The translations under genes were made by a program, and so were the position numbers. Under the pieces are notes generated by a model that was not told where the DNA came from, ran no database searches, and saw only the letters and a program-made list of their open reading frames with translations. A stretch of DNA of 35,425 nt. Source: Bacteroidaceae bacterium. GTDB taxonomy: Bacteria; Bacteroidota; Bacteroidia; Bacteroidales; Bacteroidaceae. Positions 26,931 through 35,425 of the stretch are shown here, piece by piece. Where the stretch lies: positions 1 to 35,425 of the forward strand of contig JAILFY010000023.1 in assembly GCA_024697285.1 (NCBI GenBank). The letters are read 5' to 3'. The stretch's first letter is position 1. Each line of letters starts with the position of its first letter.

Positions 26931-27428
26931 TTACCCTTTCTGCAGCCATTGATCGGCCTCTTCGTAGAGCGTCTTGAGATAATCTGGCCGGGTCTTTCCA
27001 GGCAGCTCTTCCAAGATGGTTGTGCAGCTGTTGATGTACCATTCTCCGTTGACACGCGAGAGCCGGTAGATATACTGGGAATCACCTGTCTGATTGAAGA
27101 CGGCGCCTGCCACCTCTGTCTTCACAGGGAAGGTGGTCTCGACGATGGCTACGGCGCGATTGCCATAGGTCCAGACGAGGCATGCATGGACGTGATAAGG
27201 AATGTGGTCGGTGCGCTTGGACAATGCATCGGCAAAGTCTTTCGCCGAACCTTGGAACCAGGAAGCCTGCACTTGAGCATCGGGCTGGTAGCAGGCCAGC
27301 ATCTCTTTCCACAGTTGATTGTCACGAGCAAAACGTTCGAAGGTTAGTAGACGGCGGACGGACTCCTTCTCACGTCGTGATTCCAGAGCGACGTGTACGG
27401 GACGTTTAAGGATTATTTTTGTGTTCAT
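26931..27428 (-). CDS. SnoaL/NTF2-like family protein
   Basis: RRLLTFERFARDNQLWKEMLACYQPDAQVQASWFQGSAKDFADAL...YRLSRVNGEWYINSCTTIL; start at MNTKII because TATCTTTG (minus, 27465-27472) lies just upstream. Confidence 0.7.
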   Translation of the reverse strand: MNTKIILKRPVHVALESRREKESVRRLLTFERFARDNQLWKEMLACYQPDAQVQASWFQGSAKDFADALSKRTDHIPYHVHACLVWTYGNRAVAIVETTFPVKTEVAGAVFNQTGDSQYIYRLSRVNGEWYINSCTTILEELPGKTRPDYLKTLYEEADQWLQKG

Positions 27429-27464
27429 AAGGCTTGTTGTTTTGCTATCTTCAGTTTGCATCCG

Positions 27465-27472
27465 CAAAGATA
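27465..27472 (-). promoter_or_regulatory. TAnnTTTG promoter element (TATCTTTG) for the NTF2-like gene
   Basis: CAAAGATA on + strand, about 36 nt upstream of the ATG at 27428. Confidence 0.5.
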
Positions 27473-27616
27473 ATGGTAAATACGTTTCGATAAAAGGATT
27501 TCAGTTAAGTTTTAACTTTTTTAACGTAAAGACGGCCTAAAAAAGCATCTCCCCTGCCTATTTTGTAAGCAAGGGAGAAAAAATAACTCAACTTTCGCAA
27601 GCTCTGTTGAGGTGCG

Positions 27617-27659
27617 AAGCCCGCTCCGTCTCCCCATGAAGGGGGAGAGGAGCGGGCTT
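27617..27659. terminator. Long stem-loop, probable terminator at the end of the coaX-ppiD operon
   Basis: AAGCCCGCTCCGTCTCCCC / GGGGAGAGGAGCGGGCTT, ~18 bp with a 1-nt bulge; no clear T-run. Confidence 0.55.
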
Positions 27660-27686
27660 AATTATCTTTCTGCAGTTTTGCGTCGA

Positions 27687-29846
27687 TTAGTAGAAGATGT
27701 AGCGGTTGTCCACGACACCTGCGCGCTCGTAGAGTTCCTGCATGAAGCGGGATGCAGAGCGCATTTGCATATTGGCCACCTGCTCGCCGGTGGACTTCTT
27801 TGTCTCGTCGGTCATCTTGATATCTGACTTACGCTCGTTGATAACCTGGAAAGCATAGACAGCAGCCTGACCTTTCACGTTGTTGACGAACTGGCCGTTG
27901 GCAGAGCGGGTGACGGCTCCGGCAAGGCTGGCTTCGCTGGCGCCTACATTGCTGACGAAGACGGGTGCGTTGAAGGTGATGTGTCTGATAGTGTCTACGG
28001 GCAGGGCGCCAGTAATCTTGGAAGCTGCGGCGATGTCCTTAGCGGCAGACAGACGTTCGAGCAGGACGTCGGCTTTCTTGTCGCGCAGTACTTCTCCCTG
28101 AACCATATCCTTGACGGATTCCAGAGTGCTGAACTTACCGTCGTTCTTGCCTTCGAGAATCACCACGAGCAGATGGTCGTTGTTGCCGCAGGCATATATT
28201 TCCGAAATCTCACCGACCTCTGTGTCGTCGTTGAAGATCCAGCGCAGAGCTTCGCGGGTGGAAGCGATGCCAGCCACTTGATGCTCGTTGGAGAACATGC
28301 CCTTACGCTCCTTGACCATATAGCCTGCCTTCATGGCGTTGGCCTCGATTTCCTCGGCTGTCTTGTTGGAAGCAACGAACTGGGAGAAATCATTATACGT
28401 CTTATTATAGGTGTCGTTGGAGAAGTCGTAGGGGCGCTTGACGATTGCCACGTCGTACTTCTCGACCATGTTGCGACGTTCTGCCACGTGGGTGATGAGG
28501 ATAGCAGTGGGCAGTTTCACCTGCTGGGTAGTGCCTGCAGGTTGTACGCTGATGGCTTTGATAAGTTGCTGATTAGCCTCGTCGAGGGTGGCACCTTCAT
28601 ATTGAGCGGAAGTGAGCCATGTCTCTTGTCCGGTCTGGTTGTATTTCTTGGCGATGCTGTCGAAGGGGACACCGGCGTTCAACGCTGTCATAATGCTGTC
28701 GGCTGTCTTCTGCGCTGCCTCGTCTATGCCTGGAATACCGATCTGGCTGAACTTGATGGAGTCTGGCTGAGAGGTCTTGGCGAGCAGACGGACGATGTTC
28801 TGGGTATTGTCTGCGGCATTGAGGTAGGGGCCCTTCTGGGTGCCTGCTGCCATGGAGTCGACCTGGGCGGCGATGTCGCTGGGCAGAGCGGAACGGCGCA
28901 GGGGCACTGCGCTGTAGCTGACGATGCTGCCGCTCTTGCGAACGACGTTGGCGATATCTGCACCCTCTGCCTGCAGCTGAGCTGCTACTTCAGCCATTTC
29001 GGCATCAATCTGCTGACGGTCGGCCTTGCTGGCAGTGATCGTCACATCAATGTATTTGATGTCGCGGGTGGGCTCGTCGAGGCGGAAGATATCTTTGAGT
29101 TCTTCGTACTTGGCTCTGAGGTCCTTGTCTTCGACCTTCACCTCGTCGTCCTTGACGCTGCTGTAGGGCAGTGCCACCAGGCAAATCTCCTTCTCGTTGT
29201 GGGTGGCCTCGAAAGCCTGCTGGGTGGTTACAGGGTTAGCGATGAAGGACTTGCCGATGAGGTTCTGGAACTTCTGGGCCAGTTGCTGGCTGCGGATATT
29301 CTTCTCGATGAACTTCCAGTAGTTGTAGATCTGCTCGTAGTATTCCAGGGCCTCTGCAGGCTGTCCGGGCTGATCCTTCATGGCTTTGTAGTTGGTCAGG
29401 AACTGGTTCAGCGTCTGGACATCGAAAGCACCCGTCTGGGGGTTGCTGAAGGGAGTCTGGGCGAGCAGGGGGCTCTGGCCATTGTTGATGATGTCTTGCA
29501 CTTCAGCGTCCGTCACGGTGAGTCCCAACTCCTCTGCTTCGTGCTGGATAAGTTGGTTCTGAACGTAGGTCTGCCAGACTTGGTCGCGAATGGATTGTGT
29601 CTGCTCCTCGGTGAGGTTCTCCAGACCGGAGGAGAACTTCACGACACTCGTGTACTCGTCTACGAGGTCGTTGTACTCCTGAATGTTGATTTTCTCGCCG
29701 TACACTTCGCCTACAGCCTGACGGCTCTCGGTGCGAGAGGAGGATAGGGCACGAACGACTTCTTCAGCGATGAAAGCAAAAAGAGCAAGACCCACTACAA
29801 GAAGTAGGATGGCGCCTTTGCTTCGGATTTTTTGTAATGCTGCCAT
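27687..29846 (-). CDS. PpiD/SurA-like membrane-anchored peptidylprolyl isomerase
   Basis: N-terminal TM MAALQKIRSKGAILLLVVGLALFAFIAEEVVRAL; SurA_N-like EEQTQSIRDQVWQTYVQNQLIQHEAEELGLTVTDAEV. Confidence 0.88.
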   Translation of the reverse strand: MAALQKIRSKGAILLLVVGLALFAFIAEEVVRALSSSRTESRQAVGEVYGEKINIQEYNDLVDEYTSVVKFSSGLENLTEEQTQSIRDQVWQTYVQNQLIQHEAEELGLTVTDAEVQDIINNGQSPLLAQTPFSNPQTGAFDVQTLNQFLTNYKAMKDQPGQPAEALEYYEQIYNYWKFIEKNIRSQQLAQKFQNLIGKSFIANPVTTQQAFEATHNEKEICLVALPYSSVKDDEVKVEDKDLRAKYEELKDIFRLDEPTRDIKYIDVTITASKADRQQIDAEMAEVAAQLQAEGADIANVVRKSGSIVSYSAVPLRRSALPSDIAAQVDSMAAGTQKGPYLNAADNTQNIVRLLAKTSQPDSIKFSQIGIPGIDEAAQKTADSIMTALNAGVPFDSIAKKYNQTGQETWLTSAQYEGATLDEANQQLIKAISVQPAGTTQQVKLPTAILITHVAERRNMVEKYDVAIVKRPYDFSNDTYNKTYNDFSQFVASNKTAEEIEANAMKAGYMVKERKGMFSNEHQVAGIASTREALRWIFNDDTEVGEISEIYACGNNDHLLVVILEGKNDGKFSTLESVKDMVQGEVLRDKKADVLLERLSAAKDIAAASKITGALPVDTIRHITFNAPVFVSNVGASEASLAGAVTRSANGQFVNNVKGQAAVYAFQVINERKSDIKMTDETKKSTGEQVANMQMRSASRFMQELYERAGVVDNRYIFY

Positions 29847-29975
29847 GATGTTTTTTTTTATGATTTTTTTTAATAATTACTCAAAAAGCGCACGAAGGTA
29901 CAAAGAATTTGTCAAACCGCCACGAGTTTGGACGGAATTTTGCTGAAATAAATGCTTAAGATTGCAAAAAAGACC

Positions 29976-31253
29976 TTATTCGTCCAAAATTCGAAGTCTG
30001 ACGAGTTCAATTTTGGTGCTGGTATTCTTTGTAATCTTGAATTCGTAGTTCCCCACCTTTACCACTTCATTCAGCTTCGGGAAACGTTGTATCTCATGAA
30101 GGATGTAGCCCCCTACAGTGATGTAGTCGTCGCTCTCGGGAAGATGGATGTCCAGCAGTTCGTTGGCTTTCTCCACCTCGAGCCGGCCGGAGAGTTCTAT
30201 CTCGCCATTGGGCAGTCGCTTGGCCGTGTAGGATTGCTGGTCGTGTTCGTCCTCGATATCTCCGAAGATTTCTTCCACGAGGTCTTCGAGAGTGCAGATG
30301 CCGCTGGTGCCTCCAAATTCATCGACGACCACGGCCAGGGAGATCTTCTGCTGCATCAGGGTCTTCATCAGTTTCTGTGCGTTCATGCTTTCGGGCACTA
30401 TGGGAACTTCGTGAATATGTTTCTCCCAGCTGTCGCCTTCCTTCAGCCGGAACATTTCGGAAGAATGGATGAAGCCCAGGATATTGTCGACATCATCTTC
30501 GTACACGATAATCTTGGAGCATCCGCTTTCTATGAACTTGGTCTTCAGTTGCGCCAGACTCTCGGTGACGCTGACGGCCACGATTTCGGTGCGAGGAACA
30601 ATGCAGTCGCGGACTTTGCAGTTGCTGAAGTCCAGTGCGTTCTGGAATATCTTCACTTCGTCGTCAATGTTCTCCTCATTGTCGGTTTGATCGATGGTCG
30701 ATTGTATGAGGAAGTCCAGATCCACCTTCGTGAAGGCCGTGTCGCCCCCGTCTGGGGGCATCTTCAATCCCAGCAGGCGCAAAAGCAGCTTGGCCAGTCC
30801 GCTGGTGAATTTGGATATGGGATAAAGTATGATATAAAAAAGGTATGCCAGAGGAGCAAAGAAGGTCATCGTTCGGTTGGGGTTCAGCTTGAAGAGGGTC
30901 TTGGGAATAAATTCGCCGGTGACCAACACGATGAGCGTGGAGATGATTGTTTGCACCAACAGGGCCAGCCAGTCGTTGGTGATTCCCAGTGGCTGGATGA
31001 CCAGCGGGTCCAACAAACGAGCGATAAGGATTCCATAGATGACTAAGGCGATGTTGTTGCCTACTAACAGCGTGGATATAAAGCTGTTGGGGTGCTCATA
31101 GAAGGTTTTGGCCAGACGAGCGCTGAAACTGCTCTTCTCGCGCTCCATCTCAAAGCGAAGCTTGTTGCTCGAGACGAAAGCTATCTCCAACCCCGAGAAG
31201 AAGGCAGAGAGAGCCAGAATCAGAACAATATTTATAATAAGGTTAGTGGTCAT
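29976..31253 (-). CDS. CNNM/CorC (hemolysin C-type) DUF21-CBS-transporter-associated domain protein
   Basis: [76 protein letters not shown]. Confidence 0.93.
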   Translation of the reverse strand: MTTNLIINIVLILALSAFFSGLEIAFVSSNKLRFEMEREKSSFSARLAKTFYEHPNSFISTLLVGNNIALVIYGILIARLLDPLVIQPLGITNDWLALLVQTIISTLIVLVTGEFIPKTLFKLNPNRTMTFFAPLAYLFYIILYPISKFTSGLAKLLLRLLGLKMPPDGGDTAFTKVDLDFLIQSTIDQTDNEENIDDEVKIFQNALDFSNCKVRDCIVPRTEIVAVSVTESLAQLKTKFIESGCSKIIVYEDDVDNILGFIHSSEMFRLKEGDSWEKHIHEVPIVPESMNAQKLMKTLMQQKISLAVVVDEFGGTSGICTLEDLVEEIFGDIEDEHDQQSYTAKRLPNGEIELSGRLEVEKANELLDIHLPESDDYITVGGYILHEIQRFPKLNEVVKVGNYEFKITKNTSTKIELVRLRILDE

Positions 31254-31945
31254 TGTCGTTGGATGGAAGAGGGGATAGGTTTATTCGGGGCCCTCACTAC
31301 GGCCGTGTCCTGACGGGGTCCCTGGGAGGGTGTCTGCACCGGAGCCTCGGCGGGAGAAGAGGAGTCGGAGACGGGAGTGAAACCAGAGGAAGAAGTGATA
31401 TGGTAGTCGGTCATCTCCTCGTTGGAGCGGAAGCAATCGCCTTCGAGTTGCTGGTCGTTGTCGGGTCGGGTGACCCGCACAAACATATTGCTCCACATCG
31501 TATGAGCATTCATGTCCCAGAAGAGTTCCTCGGAGCGGAAGAGGGTGCCTTCGCGGTTGAGCATCACCACACGTCCCCGCAACTCCCACAGGCGGTTGTC
31601 GTGACAATAGGCGGTATCGGCCTGCAGGTGCCATTCCACATGGAAGGTGGTGTCGAATTTCTCCAGGAACAAGCCCTTGAGGAAGGTCCATTTCTGGGGC
31701 TGAGTGGTGTATATATTCCAGTCCTCTGCCACTATCTTATAGCTGATGACGCCGGAGTCGGAGATGAGGTTGGAGATTCCGTGGGACGTCATGAAAGGCA
31801 AGGAGTCCTCTGGGCTCACTGCAGGAGCTATGTGCTCGTGTTTTTCGTCGCATCCAACGAGTCCGGCAATGAACAAGAGGACGAGACAGCACTTCTGGCA
31901 GAGTAGTAGCTGTTTCAAGGGCGCAACGTTTATTGGAACTTCCAT
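31250..31945 (-). CDS. lptC: LptC-like LPS export periplasmic protein
   Basis: MTSHGISNLISDSGVISYKIVAEDWNIY...EKFDTTFHVEWHLQADTAYCHDNRLWELRGRVVMLNREGTLFRSEELFWD; ATGA overlap with the CNNM gene. Confidence 0.8.
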   Translation of the reverse strand: MEVPINVAPLKQLLLCQKCCLVLLFIAGLVGCDEKHEHIAPAVSPEDSLPFMTSHGISNLISDSGVISYKIVAEDWNIYTTQPQKWTFLKGLFLEKFDTTFHVEWHLQADTAYCHDNRLWELRGRVVMLNREGTLFRSEELFWDMNAHTMWSNMFVRVTRPDNDQQLEGDCFRSNEEMTDYHITSSSGFTPVSDSSSPAEAPVQTPSQGPRQDTAVVRAPNKPIPSSIQRQ

Positions 31946-33267
31946 TTTGCGAACCAGCCTTCGTTGAAGGTCAGTCCGATGTTGATACGGAAGATGTTTT
32001 CGGTGATGAGGGCAGAAGAGGAGGGCTTGCGCTGGGTCCATTGTACACCGATATTGAGGATGGAACGGCCGTTCCACCTATTGGATATGGGCAGTCCCAG
32101 TCCTGCTGTCAGTCCCAGTTCCCGGGGACCTTCCAGTCCATTTACTTTCAGGTTCGGTGTGGCGTAGTAGATGCCTGCCCGATAGTTAATGCGATGGAGG
32201 TAAGACCTGTCAAAACGTGCCGGAACATATTCTGCACCAGCGTTGAATCTATAGCGGTCGGAATAAGCTCCGGTAGCGGACTTGTAGGTGGTGCTGGAAG
32301 CGTCGGTGCCGACGTTGGACAGCCGGGGCGCCACGCAGTTTCCCCATTGCTCGAGTGTCAGGTCAGCTGCCACCGTGAGTTTCTCGTCGTGTTGCCAGGC
32401 GGCGCCAAGGCTATAGGTCATGGGGATTTCAAAGGCTTTGTTGGAAGTGCGCTGAATGGTATCTCCACTTTGGGAAATGCGCATCATTCCAGCATCGCCG
32501 CCTATGCGATGTCCCAGCCCTATGGTTGCTCCGATGGTGAGGTCGTTCTTCTTGTTGAGGTGCAGTTGGTATTGTGCACCTAAGTCCAGTTTCCAGGAAC
32601 TCAGCTCAGCGGAATAGGCAGTCGTGAGACTGCTGTAGCTGGAGGAGTTCGTGGTTCCGTTCTCGGCAAAGGACTGGAAGACGGTGTTGTTGATGTCGCC
32701 CCAAAGATAGCTTAAGTTAGCACCGATGGAGAGGTCTTTCCAGATGTTCCATCCGGCACCTATGTATGCTTGATGAAGTCCACCGTTGCCGTAGTACGAG
32801 AGGTTCTGTGTCACCGTCTGGTTAGAGAGGTCGTCCTTCATCACAAAATGATCCTGAGAGAAGTTGTAGCCAATGCTGGTGTAAGGCACGAACCCCATGC
32901 TCATACCCAGTCCCGGAAGGACGCGGAAGGCGGCGTTGACATAATCAAAAGAGGTATTGTTGGCGCTCTGATGGCTGCCGCCAACGGCATACAGGGAGCG
33001 CTGTAGCCCCATTCCCACATCGAAGATAAAGGTCAGGGAGTCTGTGGCAGAATAGCTTGCGGGGTTCAGCATATTCACACGACTGCCGTCGCGCAACCCC
33101 TGAGCCACACCTCCCATGGAACGGTTGTAGCCCTGCGACTGGTCGTTCTGAAGTCCCAGCCCAAAACGGGAATAGGAAGAGTTGGAACCATCGGTCTGGG
33201 CAGAGAGGGGGAAAGGGATAAGGCTGACGGCCGCTATGGCCAAGAGAAGGGGATATCTCAGTTTCAT
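31930..33267 (-). CDS. Putative outer membrane beta-barrel protein
   Basis: Signal peptide ending LSAQ; YSRFGLGLQNDQSQGYNRSMGGVAQGLRDGSRVNMLNPASYSATDSLTFIFDVG; alternating beta-strand pattern. Confidence 0.8.
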   Translation of the reverse strand: MKLRYPLLLAIAAVSLIPFPLSAQTDGSNSSYSRFGLGLQNDQSQGYNRSMGGVAQGLRDGSRVNMLNPASYSATDSLTFIFDVGMGLQRSLYAVGGSHQSANNTSFDYVNAAFRVLPGLGMSMGFVPYTSIGYNFSQDHFVMKDDLSNQTVTQNLSYYGNGGLHQAYIGAGWNIWKDLSIGANLSYLWGDINNTVFQSFAENGTTNSSSYSSLTTAYSAELSSWKLDLGAQYQLHLNKKNDLTIGATIGLGHRIGGDAGMMRISQSGDTIQRTSNKAFEIPMTYSLGAAWQHDEKLTVAADLTLEQWGNCVAPRLSNVGTDASSTTYKSATGAYSDRYRFNAGAEYVPARFDRSYLHRINYRAGIYYATPNLKVNGLEGPRELGLTAGLGLPISNRWNGRSILNIGVQWTQRKPSSSALITENIFRINIGLTFNEGWFAKWKFQ

Positions 33268-34028
33268 TCTTGCTCTAATTTAAGTTTCCTTACGTGGCGG
33301 AGGATGCAGTTGAGGCCGCGTGGCACGAGGAAATGGTCTGCAAAGATAGTATTTTTAATTGTGGTGGCAAAATTTATGTCGTCTCCACCCGTTAAAAAAA
33401 CCAAAAGGTCGGGATATTTTGCTTTAAAATGTCGTACGTAGCCTTCTATCTCGTGTTGCATCCCGACAATGACGCCCGAACGTATTGCCGTTTCCGTGTC
33501 ATATCCCATGTCGGGTGTGGCCCCTTCTGCCTCCACCAGCGGCAGGCGGGGGAAGTAGTCGTCTATGGCCCGCAAACGAGCGTGCAAGCCGGGAGATATG
33601 TTGCCTCCTGAGTAAGCGCCCTCCGACGAGACGAGGTCGAAGGTGATGCAACTGCCTGCATCGATGATGAGCAGGTTGTGGTCGGGGTGCTGGGACCAGG
33701 CGCCTACGGCAGCTGCCAGGCGGTCGGAACCCAGAGTCTGTGGAGTGCGGTAGTTGTTTTGAATAGGAATGGGCGTCTCGGAAGTGAACCTGATGAGGGG
33801 GCACGAGAAGAGCCGGAGGTGCTCCTCGGCTTCTTCCGGGAGATCCACCACGGAACTGACGATGGCGGCCTCGAAGGTGACACCTTTCCACGACGATGAG
33901 GAGTCGGACAATAAACGAGGAATGATTTCCAAGGAGTGTCCGACTTCGCTTTTGTGGTCCTTCAAAATGTCACCATCAAACAGAAAAAGCTTGCTGATGG
34001 TGTTTCCTATATCGATAATAACGTTCAT
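33264..34028 (-). CDS. coaX: Type III pantothenate kinase
   Basis: MNVIIDIGNTISKLFLFDGD; GSDRLAAAVGAW; LLIIDAGSCITFDLV; YSGGNISPGL; FLTGGD. Confidence 0.94.
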   Translation of the reverse strand: MNVIIDIGNTISKLFLFDGDILKDHKSEVGHSLEIIPRLLSDSSSSWKGVTFEAAIVSSVVDLPEEAEEHLRLFSCPLIRFTSETPIPIQNNYRTPQTLGSDRLAAAVGAWSQHPDHNLLIIDAGSCITFDLVSSEGAYSGGNISPGLHARLRAIDDYFPRLPLVEAEGATPDMGYDTETAIRSGVIVGMQHEIEGYVRHFKAKYPDLLVFLTGGDDINFATTIKNTIFADHFLVPRGLNCILRHVRKLKLEQE

Positions 34029-34037
34029 TTTCGGCTG

Positions 34038-34045
34038 CAAAGATA
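34038..34045 (-). promoter_or_regulatory. TAnnTTTG promoter element (TATCTTTG) for coaX
   Basis: CAAAGATA on + strand, 9 nt from the ATG at 34028. Confidence 0.5.
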
Positions 34046-34097
34046 CAGAAAAATGAAAAAATAGAAGAAGGAAGAAGTAAAAATAAAATTAAATGTG

Positions 34098-34105
34098 TAA
34101 CTTTG
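34098..34105 (+). promoter_or_regulatory. TAnnTTTG promoter element (TAACTTTG) for the DUF4105/Lnb gene
   Basis: 9 nt between the element and the ATG at 34115. Confidence 0.5.
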
Positions 34106-34114
34106 CACCCGTTT

Positions 34115-35389
34115 ATGAGATATTTCACCTCTTTCGTCCTTCTTCTGGCTACCTTTATGTTTCCTTCTGCGCTTGTCGCACAGGCGGAGACAGAGGGTGG
34201 AGTTGCCGTTGTTGCTTCGGACGTGCTGGCAGAAGTTGTCCCGGAGGTTGCGGCGCCCAAGCGACTGATCGATTCCACACTTACTGTCAGTCTGCTCACT
34301 TGCTCACCCGGTCAGGAGACCTACGAGCTCTATGGCCATACAGCTATTCGCCTGACCACCAGCCAGGACACTCTCGGTGTCGTATATAATTATGGTGTCT
34401 TCGACTTCCATGCCCCTCATTTCGTGTGGCGCTTTGTCTTGGGCGAGTGTGATTATTTGCTTTGGGGGGAGCCCTTGATTTCCTTCCTGAACCAGTATTA
34501 TGTCCGAGGCTCATGGGTAAGGGAACAAGTGCTGAACCTCACGCCCGAGGAGGCCAACAGGCTCAGGGACTCCTTGCAGCACGAGAGTATGCCCGAAAAC
34601 AGAGTCTATCGCTACAACATCTTCAGGAACAACTGCACTACGCGTGCGCGCGATATTATAGAAAGGTGTATTGATGGCCAAGTAGAGTACCCCGTTCGTG
34701 CTCCCAGAAACACGTTCCGGACCATCCTCCATCAGTTCACTCGAGGCCATGAGTGGTCCGAGGAAGGCAACGACCTCCTCCTGGGCACAGAAGTGGATAC
34801 TTTGATAACAGAACGCGACGAGATGTTTTCGCCCATCTATCTGATGTGGTATGTCGACAGCGCATTCATCTATGCAGGCCGCGACAGATATCGTAATCTG
34901 GTGCGCGAGTCCCGGTTGTTGTTGCCCGCCAATGATACTCTTCGTCAGCGCGCCTTCGATGCTTTGCCCTCATTCCCCCTTTCGCCTCGGGTGCTGGGGT
35001 GGCTCTTGTTCGCTCTCGGGTGCGGTGTCGCATACCTGGAATGGCGCCGCCGCCGCATCTGCTGGCCTGTGGATGCCGTCTTGATGACCCTTCAGGGGGT
35101 GGCGGGACTACTGTTGGTCTTCATGGCACTTTTCTCTGTGCATCCTGGTGTGGCGTCAAATTGGCAGGTGTGGGTGTTGAACCCCCTTCCCCTTCTTTTC
35201 GTATATTCTGTGGTTCGGGCTGATTGCAGAGGCCAACGTCATGTCTATCATGCATTTGCGGCCACTTTCCTCGCCTTGTTCCTCATCTTTTATTTTATAA
35301 TTCCCCAGGACTTCAGTCAGTTGATTCTTCCTCTGGCACTCCTTTTGCTGAGTCGTGCTGTAGTTCATCTGTTAGTCTATAGAAAGTAA
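34115..35389 (+). CDS. DUF4105 / Lnb-domain membrane protein
   Basis: VSLLTCSPGQETYELYGHTAIRL; GVFDFHAPHFVWRFVLGECDYLL; YNIFRNNCTTRARDIIE; C-terminal TM helices; ATG at 34115 preferred over TTG at 34103. Confidence 0.82.
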   Translation: MRYFTSFVLLLATFMFPSALVAQAETEGGVAVVASDVLAEVVPEVAAPKRLIDSTLTVSLLTCSPGQETYELYGHTAIRLTTSQDTLGVVYNYGVFDFHAPHFVWRFVLGECDYLLWGEPLISFLNQYYVRGSWVREQVLNLTPEEANRLRDSLQHESMPENRVYRYNIFRNNCTTRARDIIERCIDGQVEYPVRAPRNTFRTILHQFTRGHEWSEEGNDLLLGTEVDTLITERDEMFSPIYLMWYVDSAFIYAGRDRYRNLVRESRLLLPANDTLRQRAFDALPSFPLSPRVLGWLLFALGCGVAYLEWRRRRICWPVDAVLMTLQGVAGLLLVFMALFSVHPGVASNWQVWVLNPLPLLFVYSVVRADCRGQRHVYHAFAATFLALFLIFYFIIPQDFSQLILPLALLLLSRAVVHLLVYRK

Positions 35390-35425
35390 ATGAAGTCTCC
35401 TTCTTCCATAAATAAGACCTGTTTG

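Noticed and set aside
27981-29747. 588-aa plus-strand ORF opposite the PpiD-like gene
   Set aside because: Antisense shadow; Leu/Val-rich composition follows from the reverse complement of the PPIase codons
31946-32077. N-terminal extension of the LptC-like ORF
   Set aside because: Overlaps the upstream OMP gene in another frame; a start at 31945 gives a lipobox-containing signal sequence
33264-33267. ATGA overlap between coaX and the OMP gene (also 31250-31253 and 14424-14427)
   Set aside because: Ordinary translational coupling in compact operons, not unusual

Overview
Chromosomal window from a Bacteroidales-type genome, inferred from the TAnnTTTG promoter elements, the gene families and the gene order. 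It is densely packed with mostly core genes: HtrA/DegP protease, primary sigma factor, an HPr-kinase-like / S24-S26 peptidase-like / PqqD trio, monofunctional transglycosylase, DUF1460, DUF5103 (T9SS plug-like), TRIC/UPF0126 channel, OmpA-family lipoprotein, ProRS, MFS-like protein, CutC, GH29 fucosidase, WbuC cupin, TerB-DnaJ protein, Omp28-like protein, B3/B4-domain protein, GH78 rhamnosidase, transglutaminase lipoprotein, NTF2-like protein, PpiD-like PPIase, CNNM/CorC protein, LptC-like protein, OMP, CoaX and a DUF4105/Lnb protein. I saw no tRNA, rRNA, CRISPR array or transposase. The unusual content is mostly non-coding: (i) a 49-bp tandem array just upstream of the S24-like peptidase, in which each unit is a complete 10-codon mini-ORF (MKKQIAYIFR, MQKLMAYIFR, MQKQMAYIFR) that copies the start of the downstream gene; (ii) interspersed arrays of short perfect palindromes with variable 3-nt loops joined by a constant CTTAAACC linker, at three sites; (iii) a dispersed ~150-350 bp element present three times, each time in a convergent intergenic region, with a terminal hairpin showing a compensatory change; (iv) a 22-bp iteron-like array abutting one copy of that element; (v) a long structured leader upstream of the sigma factor gene. 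No database search was possible, so family names come from motif recognition and novelty claims are provisional.
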